From the NCBI GenBank assembly GCA_030710605.1, contig CP092879.1, positions 46,478,735 through 46,542,734 on the forward strand: a stretch of 64,000 nucleotides of DNA, read 5' to 3'. Source of the stretch: Cordylochernes scorpioides (lineage: Eukaryota; Arthropoda; Arachnida; Pseudoscorpiones; Chernetidae). This document shows, one piece after another, positions 40,250 through 50,957 of the stretch. The notes under the pieces are model-generated. The model saw nothing but the letters and a program-made list of their open reading frames with translations. It had not been told where the DNA came from and did no database searches. The position numbers and the translations under genes were made by a program. Numbering within the stretch: position 1 is the stretch's first letter; each line of letters starts with the position of its first letter.

Positions 40250-43200
40250 GGGATCCTCCAGTTCTTGTTTATTTTGGCTACTGTTTCTATTTCTTTAAAA
40301 GTAAGTTTATTTTTCTGTAGCAAGGGTTCTTTTGTGCCTTTTTTCGCTAGCGCATCAGCAGCTTCATTGCCTTCAATGCTAACATGTAAGGGTATCCATT
40401 GAAGGTGAATTTTTGAGGTATTGAGAGTTTTTGGAGATAACCAATTATGTTCCTGCTTACTTTGTCTCTAAGTTCCCCTGTGTGACTCAAGTGTTGTATG
40501 GCACTTCTACTATCAGTATGAATCCATATATCGTGATGTTTAATGTTTCTGATGGATTTTAAGACTTCATAGATGGCTATAAGTTCTGATCTGAAGACTG
40601 AGCAAAATTCTGGGTTTCTTCTGTTTATTTTCTCATTGCCATTTGTGGTTTTAATGAGAGAGCCACTGCTAGTGTGTCCCAACTCGTCTCTGCTACCATC
40701 GGTATAGATAGTTATTGCATTTTTAGGAATTTTATTAATTATTTCTAATGATAATTGTTTTAAGTATTCTGGATTTTGGTATTGTCTGTTGGTGGGTTCA
40801 TTTAAAGTGGCATTAAAAATAACATTTTGTTAGTGGTTCGCATGGAGATATTTTTTCAGCTAAATAATATTTTTCCACTTTATATTTTGAAAATCCATTT
40901 CTTTTGGCCAGGTGGAGAGGGCCTTCTTTTTTGAGTCTTATATTGGGTTGCCAATTAAGTATGTAATTGAAAGTTCTGTGTTTGTTTTCATAACTCTTGA
41001 TTTTGTTTATATATTTTGGCAGATTGTAGCTTATTCTATCCTTTAAGGGCATAATGTCTGCTTCGTAAAGTACAATATTATTAGGGCAGGTTTTTCGAAG
41101 ACCTGCAATAATTCTAGCTGCATTTAGTTGTATTCTTTCCAGTGTTTTTAGAATTGTTTCAGATGCTGTACCATAGATTTGATATCCATATTCCAAGATA
41201 GGTCTCATTAGAGATGTGCAATTTAATTTTAGTATTGTTGCTTCAGCTCCCCACTCTTCCTGAAATATATTTCAAGATTTTTAGTCGGTCTCTTCCTTTT
41301 CTAACAACTCCTTCAATATGCTTACTGGAGTTAATTTCTGGATCCAGGGTGTAGCCCAGATATTTAGGATGTTTATTATATTGCAATTGTTGTTCTTTCA
41401 GAATAATATTTGGTCTTATTTTGTATAGTTTCTTATCGGTAGTAAAAAGACATATTTCAGATTTTTGGGGGTTAAATTCTAATTTATGTTTATTAGCAAA
41501 TATTTATAGGTGGAGAAGAGTCTTGTTCAAATCTCTTTCAGCTTTTTTCCAGTTAGTGTTGCTGCTTCATAGAATAATGTCATCAGCGAAAAGTCCAATA
41601 TTGGTTTTATCTGAAAAATTTTCTTCTATGCCTGCAATAAATAGGGTGAAGAGAGTTGGGCTAAGGATTGATCCTTGTGGTAATCCTTGGTACAATTTGA
41701 AGGTTTTAAATAGAGTTCTATTATATTTGACCCTGATGTATCTATTTTTAAGGAAATCATTTATCCAAGTGATAGCATTTCCATTAATTTTGAAATGTTT
41801 GTATAATTTTGTAATTAACTTGTTTTTCCATACCTTATCAAAATCTTGTGTAAGGTCTAAAAAGCAGCTATGGTGTGGTTAGTAGGTTTTTTGTTTTGTG
41901 CATCTTTTACCTTTTGTGTGAAAAATAAGAGTTGGTCTATTGTCCCATGTCCTTTCCTAAATCCATATTGTTCTTCTGGTAGGAGATTTCTTGTGTCGGG
42001 GTGGTAGGTAAGTCGTCTGAGTATAATTTTTTCCATTAATTTGCAGCAAATATTTGTTAGGGAGATAGGTCGGTATTTTTTTGGGTCATCAGCAGATTTG
42101 TCGTTTTTTAATGGGAATTATTGTTGCATTTTTACAGTCTTGAGGCAATTTTCCAGTTTTCCAGGAGTTATTGAAAATATTAAGAAGTCTTTCTTTGCCA
42201 ATTTTGCCCAAGTTTGATATCATTCGGCCATGGATTCCATCTGGCCCAGAAGTCTTGTTTAGGTCAGTGTTTTCTAATGCATAAGCTAGCTCTTTCATAT
42301 TGATTTTTTTCATGGAAAATATTATGAGTGCTGGTGTCATTTTTACAGTCATGAATAATCTTTCGGGCCTTTTTTCAACCTTGATTTTACTACTTATTTG
42401 ATATGAATTACCTAAAAGATTGGCAGCAATTTTGTCATTAGGTGCTGGTGTACCATCTGTATTCTTAATCATATTTGTGTTTTCAGTTTGTGGCTGGACT
42501 CTGTCAATTTGTTTTGCCAAATGCCAGAATTTTGTATTTGGGTTTCTTGGGTTCAGGTTTTCACAAGTTTGTTTCCATTTTTCCCTTTTCACATTTACGT
42601 ATAATATTTTTATTTTTGCATTCACAATGTTCAGTTCAGTTCTACAATTTGTTTTGTTTTGGGTGCTCTTTTTTGTAGTTCATTTCTTTTAGTTATAAGT
42701 GTTTGAATATTTTTTGCCTGGTGTGTATAATTTGGAATCCATTTCTTAATATTACCTCTTGGTATTGAAACTGTGGCTGCTTTAATAATGGTGTTTTTGA
42801 AAGATATCCAATTAGCCTTTTTGAAGTTCCAGAATTTTTCTTAATTGAGCTAGTTTTGGTCTTGGTGCTAATTTCTATCAAGTTAGGCAAATGATCACTT
42901 CCAATACTTTATAGTATTTGCTATTTGCATTTGTGGAAAATGTCAGGATAGTAAAAACTTATATCAAGGGCTTGTGCAGTATTATAGCTGTATGAATGAT
43001 GAGTAGGATTCCCATCATTTAAGCACATGATGGCATTGTCGTCAAATATGTTTGAAAGTATTTTGCCTCTTGGGTTTGGCGTGGAACATCCCCATAGTTG
43101 ATGTTTGGCATTAAGGTCACCTACAATAATAGTGCTGTCTGTAAGAAATTGAGCCATTGTCCCATCGTCAATAAGTGTATTGTTTGGAGGGTGATACATA

Positions 43201-43308
43201 TTGTATATGTTGATGGCTTTGTTTTGATTGAGGAAGACTTTGATATCTTGGGCTTCGAGGTCTAATGTGTTTGAAATATTAACGGCTATGTCCTCATAGT
43301 ACAAATTA
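40250..43308 (-). pseudogene. Non-LTR retrotransposon, minus strand: endonuclease, RT, RNase H, heavily decayed
   Basis: From right to left: endonuclease (INIYNMYHPPNN, TIIVGDLNAKHQLWGC, ALDISFYY; 43304-42921), linker and start of RT (KEMAYALEN-like text, KTSGPDGIHGRMISN, LPQDCKNATIIPIKK; 42625-42089), RT core in broken frames with a catalytic FADD near 41580, thumb (MRPILEYGYQIYGTASETIL; 41208-40813), RNase H (TDGSRDELGHTSS, FRSELIAIYEVLK, HTDSRSAIQHL; about 40720-40347). Frameshifts and stops are numerous. It inserted between the RT and RNase H parts of the plus-strand element. Confidence 0.75.
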
Positions 43309-43314
43309 TTGATT

Positions 43315-44130
43315 AAAAATGCTAGGCCACCCCCTTTAACAGCATATACAGATGGATCTTCAGACCTTACCCTGAGTTATGGAGGGGCCGGAATTAACAT
43401 AATACTGCAAGATAGAACACAGATCAAAATCAAAGAAGGAGCAGGACAGATTTCGTCAAACGTCACTTGTGAACTGACAGCTATCTGGAAAGTCCTTGAT
43501 TTATTGCCTTAACCAACCATCCCTGCATCAAGCAGAAGGAAATTTAATATACAGCGACTCCATATCCGCTCTAGAAGCAATTCAGAAGGGCAATACTAAA
43601 ATCACACAGAAAATACACTCGTTACTTACCCAACTGGAACCATTGGAGAATAACTGCATTCTACAATGGATCCCTGCCCATGCTGGGATCGGGGGTAATG
43701 AAATGGCATTTGAATTGGCAAAGGAAGACAGAAAGTTGAGCCAAAGGAAAGAACAAATGTCATTATTTGACGCTGATTCTTTGTCAAAATACAAGATAAT
43801 TAAAGAATAAATAAGAAAAGATCAAAATGCGAAATAAACTCTGAGAGAAAAATGACAAAAGCCATAACAAGACTTAGAACAAAACACTATAAAGGAATGA
43901 CAATACATCCAGATGGCACAATAACCTATAGGGCATGCAACAATTGTCCTGGTTTGGAACTTACACCTACCCACATATTCTCATAGCCAGCAATGGCCGC
44001 AGCCTTGCAGAATTTTGACATAGACCCAGAGCAGCAGCTTTACACACCCAAGATGGTGGACATTGCTGCTGCTGTGATGGAGATGCATGGATACATCTGA
44101 GGCTCTTTATTGGACACGACAACAACAACG
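43315..44130 (+). pseudogene. RNase H and 3' end of the non-LTR element that starts at 35175
   Basis: LTAYTDGSSDLTLSYGGAGI (43330s), TCELTAIWKVLDL, a frame change near 43500, LIYSDSISALEAI, CILQWIPAHAGIGGNE, then KHYKGMTIHPDG and CNNCPGLELTPTH (zinc tail remnant). 3' UTR ends in GACAACAACAACGG near 44130. Orientation and domain order complete the 35175-37645 fragment, so one element was split by two insertions totalling 5.7 kb. Confidence 0.75.
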
Positions 44131-44282
44131 GCATTCCAGAGTAAAATAAATTATCAGAGATAGATACATATTTTTCAAATGAATTAAAATAAATATAATC
44201 GATACTGAGAGAGAGTTGAATTAAAAATATTAGGAATTTATTATCTTCGGAAACACAAACCGTATCTAAAATATCATTTATT

Positions 44283-44679
44283 TTTGGTACATGTTTTAAT
44301 TTGCATTTACCTATTTTACATATCTCTGATTGTATTTAAAAATTGTTAACCAATTCTTCATACTTTTGGCGAAGTGGTGTTTTATTAATTTGTTATTTGA
44401 TGTTATTAGGGTTCTTTCCTGGTATTCAAAAAGGAAAAATACGTGTCGATCAGTTATATTTTTCAATTTATCAAACAATTTGGCCGCTGAATCTCTGATT
44501 CTGGTAGTGCGCCATCTGGCGAATAAAATTGTAACTAAAATCAATTTCGAATTTTTCATTATTTGCCATAAAAAATCCCATTGCATCCTGAACACAATGG
44601 TGTTTACCGTATTGCTCTAGCGCAAATATTCGCGGAGTTATTAATTTTTAAAATAGTGCGGGACTTTTGGATTACCCTG
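44283..44679 (-). repeat. Right inverted arm, about 400 bp
   Basis: Inverse complement of 33299-33697 with few differences; carries the same 90-codon frame on the minus strand. Confidence 0.85.
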
Positions 44680-44975
44680 TATATGCGGAATGAGAATTGG
44701 ATTAAGCCTTATCGAATTTATTACACAAACTTTTTAAAAGGCAATGTATTATCTTTAATAGAGATTTTTTCAAAAAAGGACTAGTGAAAGAGAGCGAAAG
44801 AGATTTGCAAGTTGGAGAAGAAAAGAATCAAGAGGCTTCTACTGCCTATAATTTATCATCTGAATAAATAACAATTCTGTATATAGATTTTAAAAAATGC
44901 ATATCCTGACCACGAGCACATGAGCTTTTTTTAGATAGCAGAGCGCCATCTAGTGGAACAGAAATCAACTAAACG
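44680..44975. other. Spacer with GCGCCATCTAGTGG motif
   Basis: Contains GCGCCATCTAGTGGAACAG at 44942 (discussed in the findings). No other feature. Confidence 0.4.
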
Positions 44976-45572
44976 TTGAATTTAACATATTATATGATGA
45001 TTTTAAAATTTCTCTCTTATACACAAACCTTTATTAAGACATACCGGCCTTATAGAAGATTTTTCTTAAAGATTATAAGATAGAGAAATTAGGGAGAACA
45101 GGAAATATATATGGAACAAGAAAAAAGGAGACGTTGGTATTAAAATCAAAAAAGGCATTTCCTGACCACGAGCACATGAACTTTTTTAGATAGCAGAGCG
45201 CCATCTAGTAGAACAGAAATGAAATAAACGTTGATTTAGTCTGTTCCCTGTTATTTGGCCAACCCATATACATAATGCATACAACATAATATCAGGGAAC
45301 AGACTAAATCAACGTTTAATTTTTTTCTATTACACTAGATGGCGCTCTGCCTTCTAAAAAAGTTCATGTGCTCGTGGTCAGGATATGTCGTTTTTGATTT
45401 TGATACCAACGTCTCCTTTTTCTTGTTCCATATATATTTCCTGTTCTCCACACAATTTCTCCATCTTGTAATCTCCAAGGAAAATCTTCTATAAGACCGG
45501 TATGTCTTAATAAAGGTTTGTGTGTGTGTATAAGAGAAATTTTAAAACCATTATATAATATGTTAAATTCAA
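44976..45572. repeat. 597-bp palindrome, arms about 275 bp
   Basis: TTGAATTTAACATATTATAT at the left is mirrored by ATATAATATGTTAAATTCAA at the right. The left arm ends at 45250, the right begins at 45293, with a 42-base spacer. Each arm contains a retroposon 3' end (TGTCTTAATAAAGG plus TTGTGTG) and GCGCCATCTAGTRKAA. It looks like two head-to-head insertions or an inverted duplication. Confidence 0.9.
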
Positions 45573-45577
45573 AATAT

Positions 45578-45753
45578 AGTTAAACCTGTCTATAGCGACC
45601 CCTCTAAATAGCTCCTCCCTCTCTATAACGCCCGATTTTAAATACGTAGTACGATGCAATTTACATTAAAAGTGACCTGTTTATAGCAACCCCTCTCTAT
45701 AGCACCCTATTTTGGTGAGTCCCAAGTGGGGGCACTATAGACAGGTTTAACTG
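45578..45753. mobile_element. Pogo-like MITE, second family
   Basis: AGTTAAACCTGTCTATAGCG (first C lost) and CTATAGACAGGTTTAACTG; interior matches 32186-32362. Confidence 0.8.
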
Positions 45754-46429
45754 TACTTCGTTTAAAAAAAAGCCTTTGTTTTAAAAGTTGAAAATAAAAA
45801 TTTAGAAAAAAAAAAAGCCTCCACACAGCATTGTATCGTATCTGACGATTAAATAGACCAAGCTGGTAAGTAACGCCATCTTCCGACAAAATATTTAACT
45901 ATTTATAGAAATTCAGGTTCAACGTCGAATTTATGGAGACAAAAAATAAATAAATAATAATAATAAAAAAAAAAAGTAAATCCCCGATTTTTTTTCAGAA
46001 TGTGAATTATTATTATTATTATTTTAATTTTATAAAGTTTTAAAAGAAAAAAACAAACAAACAAACAATTCTCATACTATTAATATTTTGTTGGCTTATT
46101 ATTTTGCACATGCATACTCGTATATGTGTTATGTTTTAAAATAAAATATTGTCGCGAAATTTGTTTAGAGTGAAATCAAAGTAATTGTTTAATATATTAT
46201 TAAATATGTAAATATTTTAATAGTTCGGTGTTATGTAAATTTTGTAACTAGATATTTCTTTCTTTTTCTTTAGATAAAAGGTGAGAAAGATATCACTCAA
46301 TTTTCGAGTCTTAATTTAATAATAAAACCTGCTGAAATAGCTCTGTGTACCTCTATTCATTTAATTGCGACAATATTATATTTTGTGCTATGTGTGTATT
46401 TGTATTATATTGAATTATAGGGTACATAA
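45754..46429. other. AT-rich spacer, low complexity
   Basis: Includes (AAT)n and (ATT)n tracts around 45950-46025. No gene or mobile element recognised. Confidence 0.35.
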
Positions 46430-46770
46430 TATAAAGAAATAACGTGCCATATATACATAGCAAATGAAAACATTAAAACGTGAATGTTTCTTTTATACAT
46501 AAATCAAATTTATACTGTCCTTACTGCGATGAAAAAATATTGGGAGGGCTTGGCTCATTAGTGGTGAACCCTCCCAGAGGTTTCGCCAATTTAATCTACC
46601 AGACAGCTTCTTTAGAGCTCGAATAGTGTATTGGATCATTCTACTTATATATGCTACACTGAAGAGTGGAATCTCAGAAATGGTATTTAAGAAAACTATG
46701 GACATAAGCTTTTAGGACAACAGAATTACATATAGTATTTGCATCGAGCAATGCTCTTCCACAAACAATA
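46430..46770 (-). mobile_element. Ribozyme-bearing repeat with full promoter region
   Basis: Reading minus: ATTGTTTGTGGAAGAGCATT, octamer ATGCAAAT (46738-46745), AGCTTATGTCCATAG, CTTCAGTGTAGC, TATA box CATATATAAGTAG (about 46650), GAATGATCC, GAGCTCTAAAGAAG, ribozyme-like motif, CATCGCAGTAAGGACAGTA, then GAAACATTCACG. Octamer far upstream plus TATA near -30 resembles snRNA-type promoters, but no snRNA sequence is recognised. Confidence 0.6.
46542..46608 (-). ncRNA. Permuted hammerhead-like motif, core-mutated
   Basis: Minus: AGCTGT-C-TGGT, TTGGC-GAAA-CCTCT, GGGAGGG, ACCA-CTAATGA-GCCAA, CCCTCCC. G5 of the core is A and stem III is cut to two pairs, so this copy should be dead; stems I, II and the extra helix are perfect. 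Confidence 0.5.
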
Positions 46771-46841
46771 AGGACAAGGCTCAAGATGATCCATAAAAAA
46801 AAAAAGTGTAATTTACATGGATACGGCAAAATTAACCAGTA

Positions 46842-47016
46842 CAGTAGAACCTCCATGAGAGGACACTCGCGCTAGAGGACACCTCTCTATAAAGGACAGT
46901 TTTCATTTAGAAAATTACCATTTTTATTCTATACCAACTCTCCGGTAAGAGGACACCTCTCTCTAAAGGACACTTTGGCTCTGCAATTAGGTGTCCTTTA
47001 CAGGGAGGTTCTACTG
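46842..47016. mobile_element. Pogo/Tigger-like MITE
   Basis: CAGTAGAACCTCCATGAGAG to CAGGGAGGTTCTACTG, TA on both sides; best-preserved inverted ends of the family here. Confidence 0.9.
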
Positions 47017-47145
47017 TACAACGTATTATAGTATTACTCAGGAAGGATTTACGTTTTCGTTGTCTTCTCATAGATCTATAATCCACAGAGAGGTATCAAA
47101 TTGTTGCTTTAACGATGATAAGTCGTCAGAACATAATCAAAGATT

Positions 47146-47315
47146 CTTCAAAGATACTTCGGCCAGTAAATCTTTTTATTATCTCAACATTTCGACAAAA
47201 ATCTTTCGTCCTCGTCAGAAGCGACATTTGTTCGCTCCTGACGAGGACAAAAGATTTTTGTCAAAACGTCGAAACAATAAAAAATATTTACTGGCCGAAA
47301 TGTCTTTAATTTGAA
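47146..47315. repeat. Palindromic Penelope-type terminus
   Basis: CTTCAAAGATACTTCGGCCA mirrors TGGCCGAAATGTCTTTAATT. The right arm carries CTGACGAGGAC, AACGTCGAAAC and AATAAA, the left arm the inverse. Same design as the 13301-13654 palindrome. Confidence 0.75.
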
Positions 47316-47725
47316 GAACTATGAATGCCGGCCAGGCAGCCTCTATCTTAACGATATTCAAAGATCTCTGTTGTACATATATTAATTAAATGTGTTACAC
47401 AGAGTGTGTGTAAGCTCACAGGTAAATAGACGCTGACCGAAAAAAAAAAGTTCCTTTGTTTAATAATTTGTTAAAACTGTAAATAAATTATATTCGGAAT
47501 TTTTGTATTCATTAAATATTTTTTTAAATATTGATTTCAATCATTATTTAGCGCTTATTTCATAAATTTGCATAAGTGGGTTGAATCTACCCAACCCGTC
47601 CAGTTACGTAAGAAAAATCCACCCGTCCAGTTAAGGGTTAATATTGGTTTCCCTTTTATATTTTGTTCTCTCTCTTGTAAATCAATAAATATAATGTTTA
47701 ATCAATATTCATTGAATCAGTTTCA
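47316..47725. other. AT-rich spacer
   Basis: Ends in sequence (AATCAATAAATATAATG) leading into the duplicated block. Nothing recognised. Confidence 0.3.
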
Positions 47726-48436
47726 TTAAAAATTCTAAGCAAAGTCAACAATCTTATTACCCCGTTGAAAAATGAGGGGAAAAGGTTGAGAATTATAAGA
47801 ATAGCGTTAAAGTGAGCATGATAATCAAGATCATGAGTTTGAAACAAAGATTGATGCAATAAACTCAGTGAGATTCTATCGTTGCCATCTTGAAAATTCC
47901 AGAGTTATCTACGATAATCAAAGATCTAATTACCCCGTTGAAAAAATGAGGAAAAAAGGTTGAGAATTATAAGAATAGCGTTAAAGTGAGCATGATAATC
48001 AAGATCATGAGTTTGAAACAAAGATTGATGTAATAAACTCAGCGAGATTCTATCGTTGTCATCTTGAAGCTGCTAGAGTTGTCTACGATGATCAAAGATC
48101 TCATTACTCCGTTGAAAAATGAGGGGAAAAGTTTGAGAATTATAAGAATAGCTTTAAAATGAGCATGATAATCAAGATCATGAGTTTGAAACAAAGATTG
48201 ATGTAATAAACTCAGTGAGATTCTATCGTTGCCATCTTGAAAGTGCCAGAGTTGTCTACGATAATAAATTATCTCATTACCCCGTTAAAAAATGAGGAAA
48301 AAAGTTTGAGAATTATAAGATAAGCGTTAAAGTGAGCATGATTATCAAGATTATGAGTTTGAAACAAAGATTGATGTAATAGAGTTAGTAGGATTCGATC
48401 GTTGTTATCTTGAACCTGCCATTCCAGAGTTGTCTT
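47726..48436. repeat. 173-bp satellite, four units (copy A of the duplicated locus)
   Basis: ATTACCCCGTTGAAAAATGA restarts at 47756, 47929, 48103 and 48276. Each unit contains GCGTTAAAGTGAGCATGAT and GAGTTTGAAACAAAGATTGA. The array ends at CTTACTTGGGCG in both copies of the locus. Confidence 0.95.
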
Positions 48437-48630
48437 ACTTGGGCGTTCTTGAAGTATTCCATCAAGGTAGACCCAGGATCAATGCGCCATTCTACTGAGT
48501 TGGTAGATTGTAATTTAGTATTTGGAAAGGAGATATCATGTGATTGAGATGAATGGTTACCAGGCCTCCTCATTCGGTGAAGAGAACTGTCCCAACCTTT
48601 GCTGGATGAAGAAACAAATAAATAATACAA
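48390..48630 (-). other. Conserved frame beside the satellite (copy A)
   Basis: Minus strand reads LFVSSSSKGWDSSLHRMRRP and on to DPGSTLMEYFKNAQVRQLW. The same frame is open at 51846-52110 with a few amino-acid changes (Asn/Lys, Glu/Ile). This reflects the recent duplication and does not show selection. Protein unrecognised. Confidence 0.3.
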
Positions 48631-48654
48631 TATAATGCGGCTTATAATTGTAGA

Positions 48655-48962
48655 ACAAAATTTGAAAACTATACCGCAAATGTTTTTTTTTTTTGAACGA
48701 AAAATCGAAATTTATTTTAAGGAGAAATAACGATTATTTCTAACCTTAGGGATGAAGTATCGAAATGATGAATTGTGAAGAGTAATGATAATTCCCATCC
48801 CTGGACACTTTATTTTTCCGTTTATCATTACTCTTCACAACTCATCCTTTCATACTTCATCCTTAAGTTTAGAAATAATCGTTATTTCTCCTTAAAATAA
48901 ATTTCGATTTTCCGTTTAAAAAGAAACATTTGCGATATAGTTTTCAAACTTCGTTCTACAAA
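48655..48962. repeat. Palindromic SINE-body element (copy A)
   Basis: Arms of about 135 bases (AACGATTATTTCTAACCTTA versus TTTAGAAATAATCGTTATTT) around CCCATCCCTGGACAC. Same family as 27783-28092. Confidence 0.85.
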
Positions 48963-49098
48963 CAAATAAATGTAGGAATTCAAATACAAAAGGTTATGCC
49001 TGTTCAAAAATAACTTTATTAGGTACCGCTCAAAAAAGAACAATCTAGCTTATGTTATTTACATGATAAATATGAACAGTTTCTTCACAGAAAAATGT

Positions 49099-49172
49099 GT
49101 CCAATGCGGGATTCGATCCCGGTTCATGGCTGTCGGGAATCGAGGGTTTTAACCACTCGTCCACTGGCTTTT
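49099..49172 (-). repeat. tRNA-like SINE head (copy A)
   Basis: The minus strand has an A box TGGACGAGTGG and a B box GGATCGAATCC about 40 bases apart, the spacing of a tRNA. The acceptor strands do not pair, so it is a tRNA-derived retroposon head and not a tRNA gene. Confidence 0.6.
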
Positions 49173-49330
49173 AAGAGGTTATCGCAAAAAGGTAAAGGAG
49201 TTTTAAAAATATTAAATTTAGTAAAATTTTATTTATATAGCGCAGAAATGTAAAATACACTTTCAGGATATTCAAATCACTAACCTATCTCAGAGAAAAG
49301 TTATCCAAAAGCTGCCATTCAATCTTAGCT

Positions 49331-49953
49331 ATGAAGCCCAACCTTCTTCTATGTAGTTTCAAGGCATTTCGCCCTATCAGCTTACCAACGACCGACTACA
49401 GGGTCCTCAACGGCGTGCTCATGGCCCGTCTGCGACGTCATCTGCCAGACCTGGTACCCGACTGTCAGACCTACGCCGTTCCAGGACGGTCATCCTCCTG
49501 GAACATTGCGCGAGTGTCCGACGAAGCCGCCGGGGCAGCCAGACATGACACGCCGTTGGCTGTCATCTCTCTGGACCTGAAGTCGGCGTTCGACAGTCTC
49601 AGCAGGAGCTGCCTGTTTTCTCCTGTTGGAGAAGCTGGGCTTACCATCTACCATTCTCTGATGGATTTCTGTCTCTACGGGGAAACAGACACCGCCATCA
49701 GGATCGGAGATGTCCACACCAGGGCTTTTCCGCTTCTTAACGGGGTGAGGCAGGGCTGCCGTTTAAACGCCGCTCTCTTCAGCATCGGAGTTGGGCCTCT
49801 GCTACGCCGCCTCGAGAGGATCTTGGACCGCGATTGCGTGGTCGCCTATGCGGATGACAGCGTACTCATAATCAGGGACGGCGCTCAGTTTGAGCTCGTT
49901 CCCCTGATCTTCGAGGAGTTCCGCATGGCCTCCGGGGTGGCTGTCAACTTCTG
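49331..49953 (+). pseudogene. Tx1/L1-like reverse transcriptase fragment (copy A)
   Basis: Motifs: RPISLPTTDYRVLNGVLMAR, DCQTYAVPGRSSSWNIARV, LAVISLDLKSAFDSLSRSCL, LNGVRQGCRLNAALFSIGVG, CVVAYADDSVLI (catalytic YADD), FRMASGVAVNF. The RPISLPTTDYR block and QGC...NAALF wording match the L1/Tx1 group. The fragment begins abruptly (first residues not RT-like) and is cut at 49953 by an LTR-like sequence. Endonuclease and C-terminus are missing. No stop inside. Confidence 0.85.
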
Positions 49954-50384
49954 TCAAATTATATTGACAAACATTTGCACTTTTATCTTATCTCAGTTTT
50001 TAGTGGAAAGAATGTTGTTTTCATTTGTTAGTGAACCAATCTCTCCCGCCTTCTCTTGGATGAATGTGGCCATGTTTGTATATATAAGGGAGCTATGATA
50101 TTGCGAGGAGAGTGGTGTCGAGACGCTAAAAGTGTTCTCTGCGTGCTTTATCCGTGTCTGGTGATCTCCTCGCATACCTGTGTGACCCCAGTCCGATCCC
50201 TACCAACGCTACAATAAAGGATAAGTACTGTTTTGTTTTTATATAACAAATTTTTATAGCAATTTTTTTTTGCTCCCTTTTATTGTTGTTGTTGTACGCG
50301 TTGTACGCTTTTCTCTGTGTTAGTTACTCTTACGGTAGGCCCTAGTTTATTGCAACTTTGTGTGTTAACCCGTAATAGTAACTT
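49954..50384 (+). repeat. LTR-like promoter segment (copy A)
   Basis: Starts AATTATATTGACAAACATTT; includes GAACCAATC (CCAAT box, 50033), GTATATATAAGGG (TATA box, 50079), ACAATAAAGG (poly(A) signal, 50211) and a (TTG)n stretch at 50285. The U3-R-U5-like order suggests an LTR, but terminal TG...CA and a duplication were not found. A copy is at 53457-53609 plus 55430-55735. Confidence 0.5.
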
Positions 50385-50476
50385 TTGTCACTTCAGAAAG
50401 AGCTGCGGGCTCTGGTGCGGTTCCTGGAAACACTGGACGGATTCTCCTCTGGGAATCTCCTAGACGTCCGAGTCGC
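50385..50476 (+). other. Short conserved coding-like segment downstream of the LTR-like unit
   Basis: Reads KELRALVRFLETLDGFSSGN and LLDVRVA in frame, shared with 55736-55810. In copy A it is cut by an insertion at 50477. It may be the start of a gag gene; not recognised. Confidence 0.3.
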
Positions 50477-50820
50477 TCGACGAGAATGGGTGCTTCTAAA
50501 CCGCTTTAGGACAGGACAGGGAAGGTGTGCAGAGCTGATGAAGTTATGGGGCTACACCAAAGATCCAAATTGTGCCTGCAACGTTCCACAATCAATGTCC
50601 CATATACTAGATGACTGCCCGCTGTACAAATTCAATGGAGGAATCTCCAATCTCCACTCTGTCACCCCGGAAGCCCTGAACTGGCTGAAGGCCTTGCCTC
50701 TCAGACTTTAATGACCGAGAAGTCCTCACTTCTTTTTTCTAGATTTGATTCATTTTGTCTCCTCTCTTATTGTAAAGACGTTGCTGTATCACCTCATAAG
50801 CATAAATAAATAAATAAATA
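50477..50820 (+). mobile_element. 5'-truncated non-LTR element present only in copy A
   Basis: Encodes a typical C-terminus, WVLLNRFRTGQGRCAELMKL and NCACNVPQSMSHILDDCP (CxC...HX4C), stop at 50709, 3' UTR and an (AAATA)n tail to 50820. At the same point copy B reads GAGTCGCTGACCGTCC without interruption, which defines the empty site. Confidence 0.85.
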
Positions 50821-50857
50821 ACCGTCCTGGGCTGAACAATCTTTGCCCGGAACACCG

Positions 50858-50957
50858 NNNNNNNNNNNNNNNNNNNNNNNNNNNNNNNNNNNNNNNNNNN
50901 NNNNNNNNNNNNNNNNNNNNNNNNNNNNNNNNNNNNNNNNNNNNNNNNNNNNNNNNN
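50858..50957. other. Assembly gap, 100 N
   Basis: A run of exactly 100 N, the usual placeholder for a gap of unknown size. The sequence on both sides belongs to the same duplicated locus. Confidence 0.99.

Larger units (their letters stand above)
33299..44679. mobile_element. Mariner-like element with long inverted arms, enlarged to 11.4 kb by nested insertions
   Basis: The left end CAGGGTGATCCAAAAGTCCC and the right end GGGACTTTTGGATTACCCTG are inverted and flanked by TA (33297-33298 and 44680-44681). The element's own transposase is inside the left arm; about 9 kb between 35175 and 44130 consists of later retroelement insertions. The outer edge abuts the solo LTR. Confidence 0.8.

Noticed and set aside
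49099-49172. Functional tRNA gene
   Set aside because: A and B boxes are present, but the acceptor strands do not pair and a near copy sits at 52526; it is a SINE head. The same applies to 25725-25800 and the 57.7-60.4 kb repeats.
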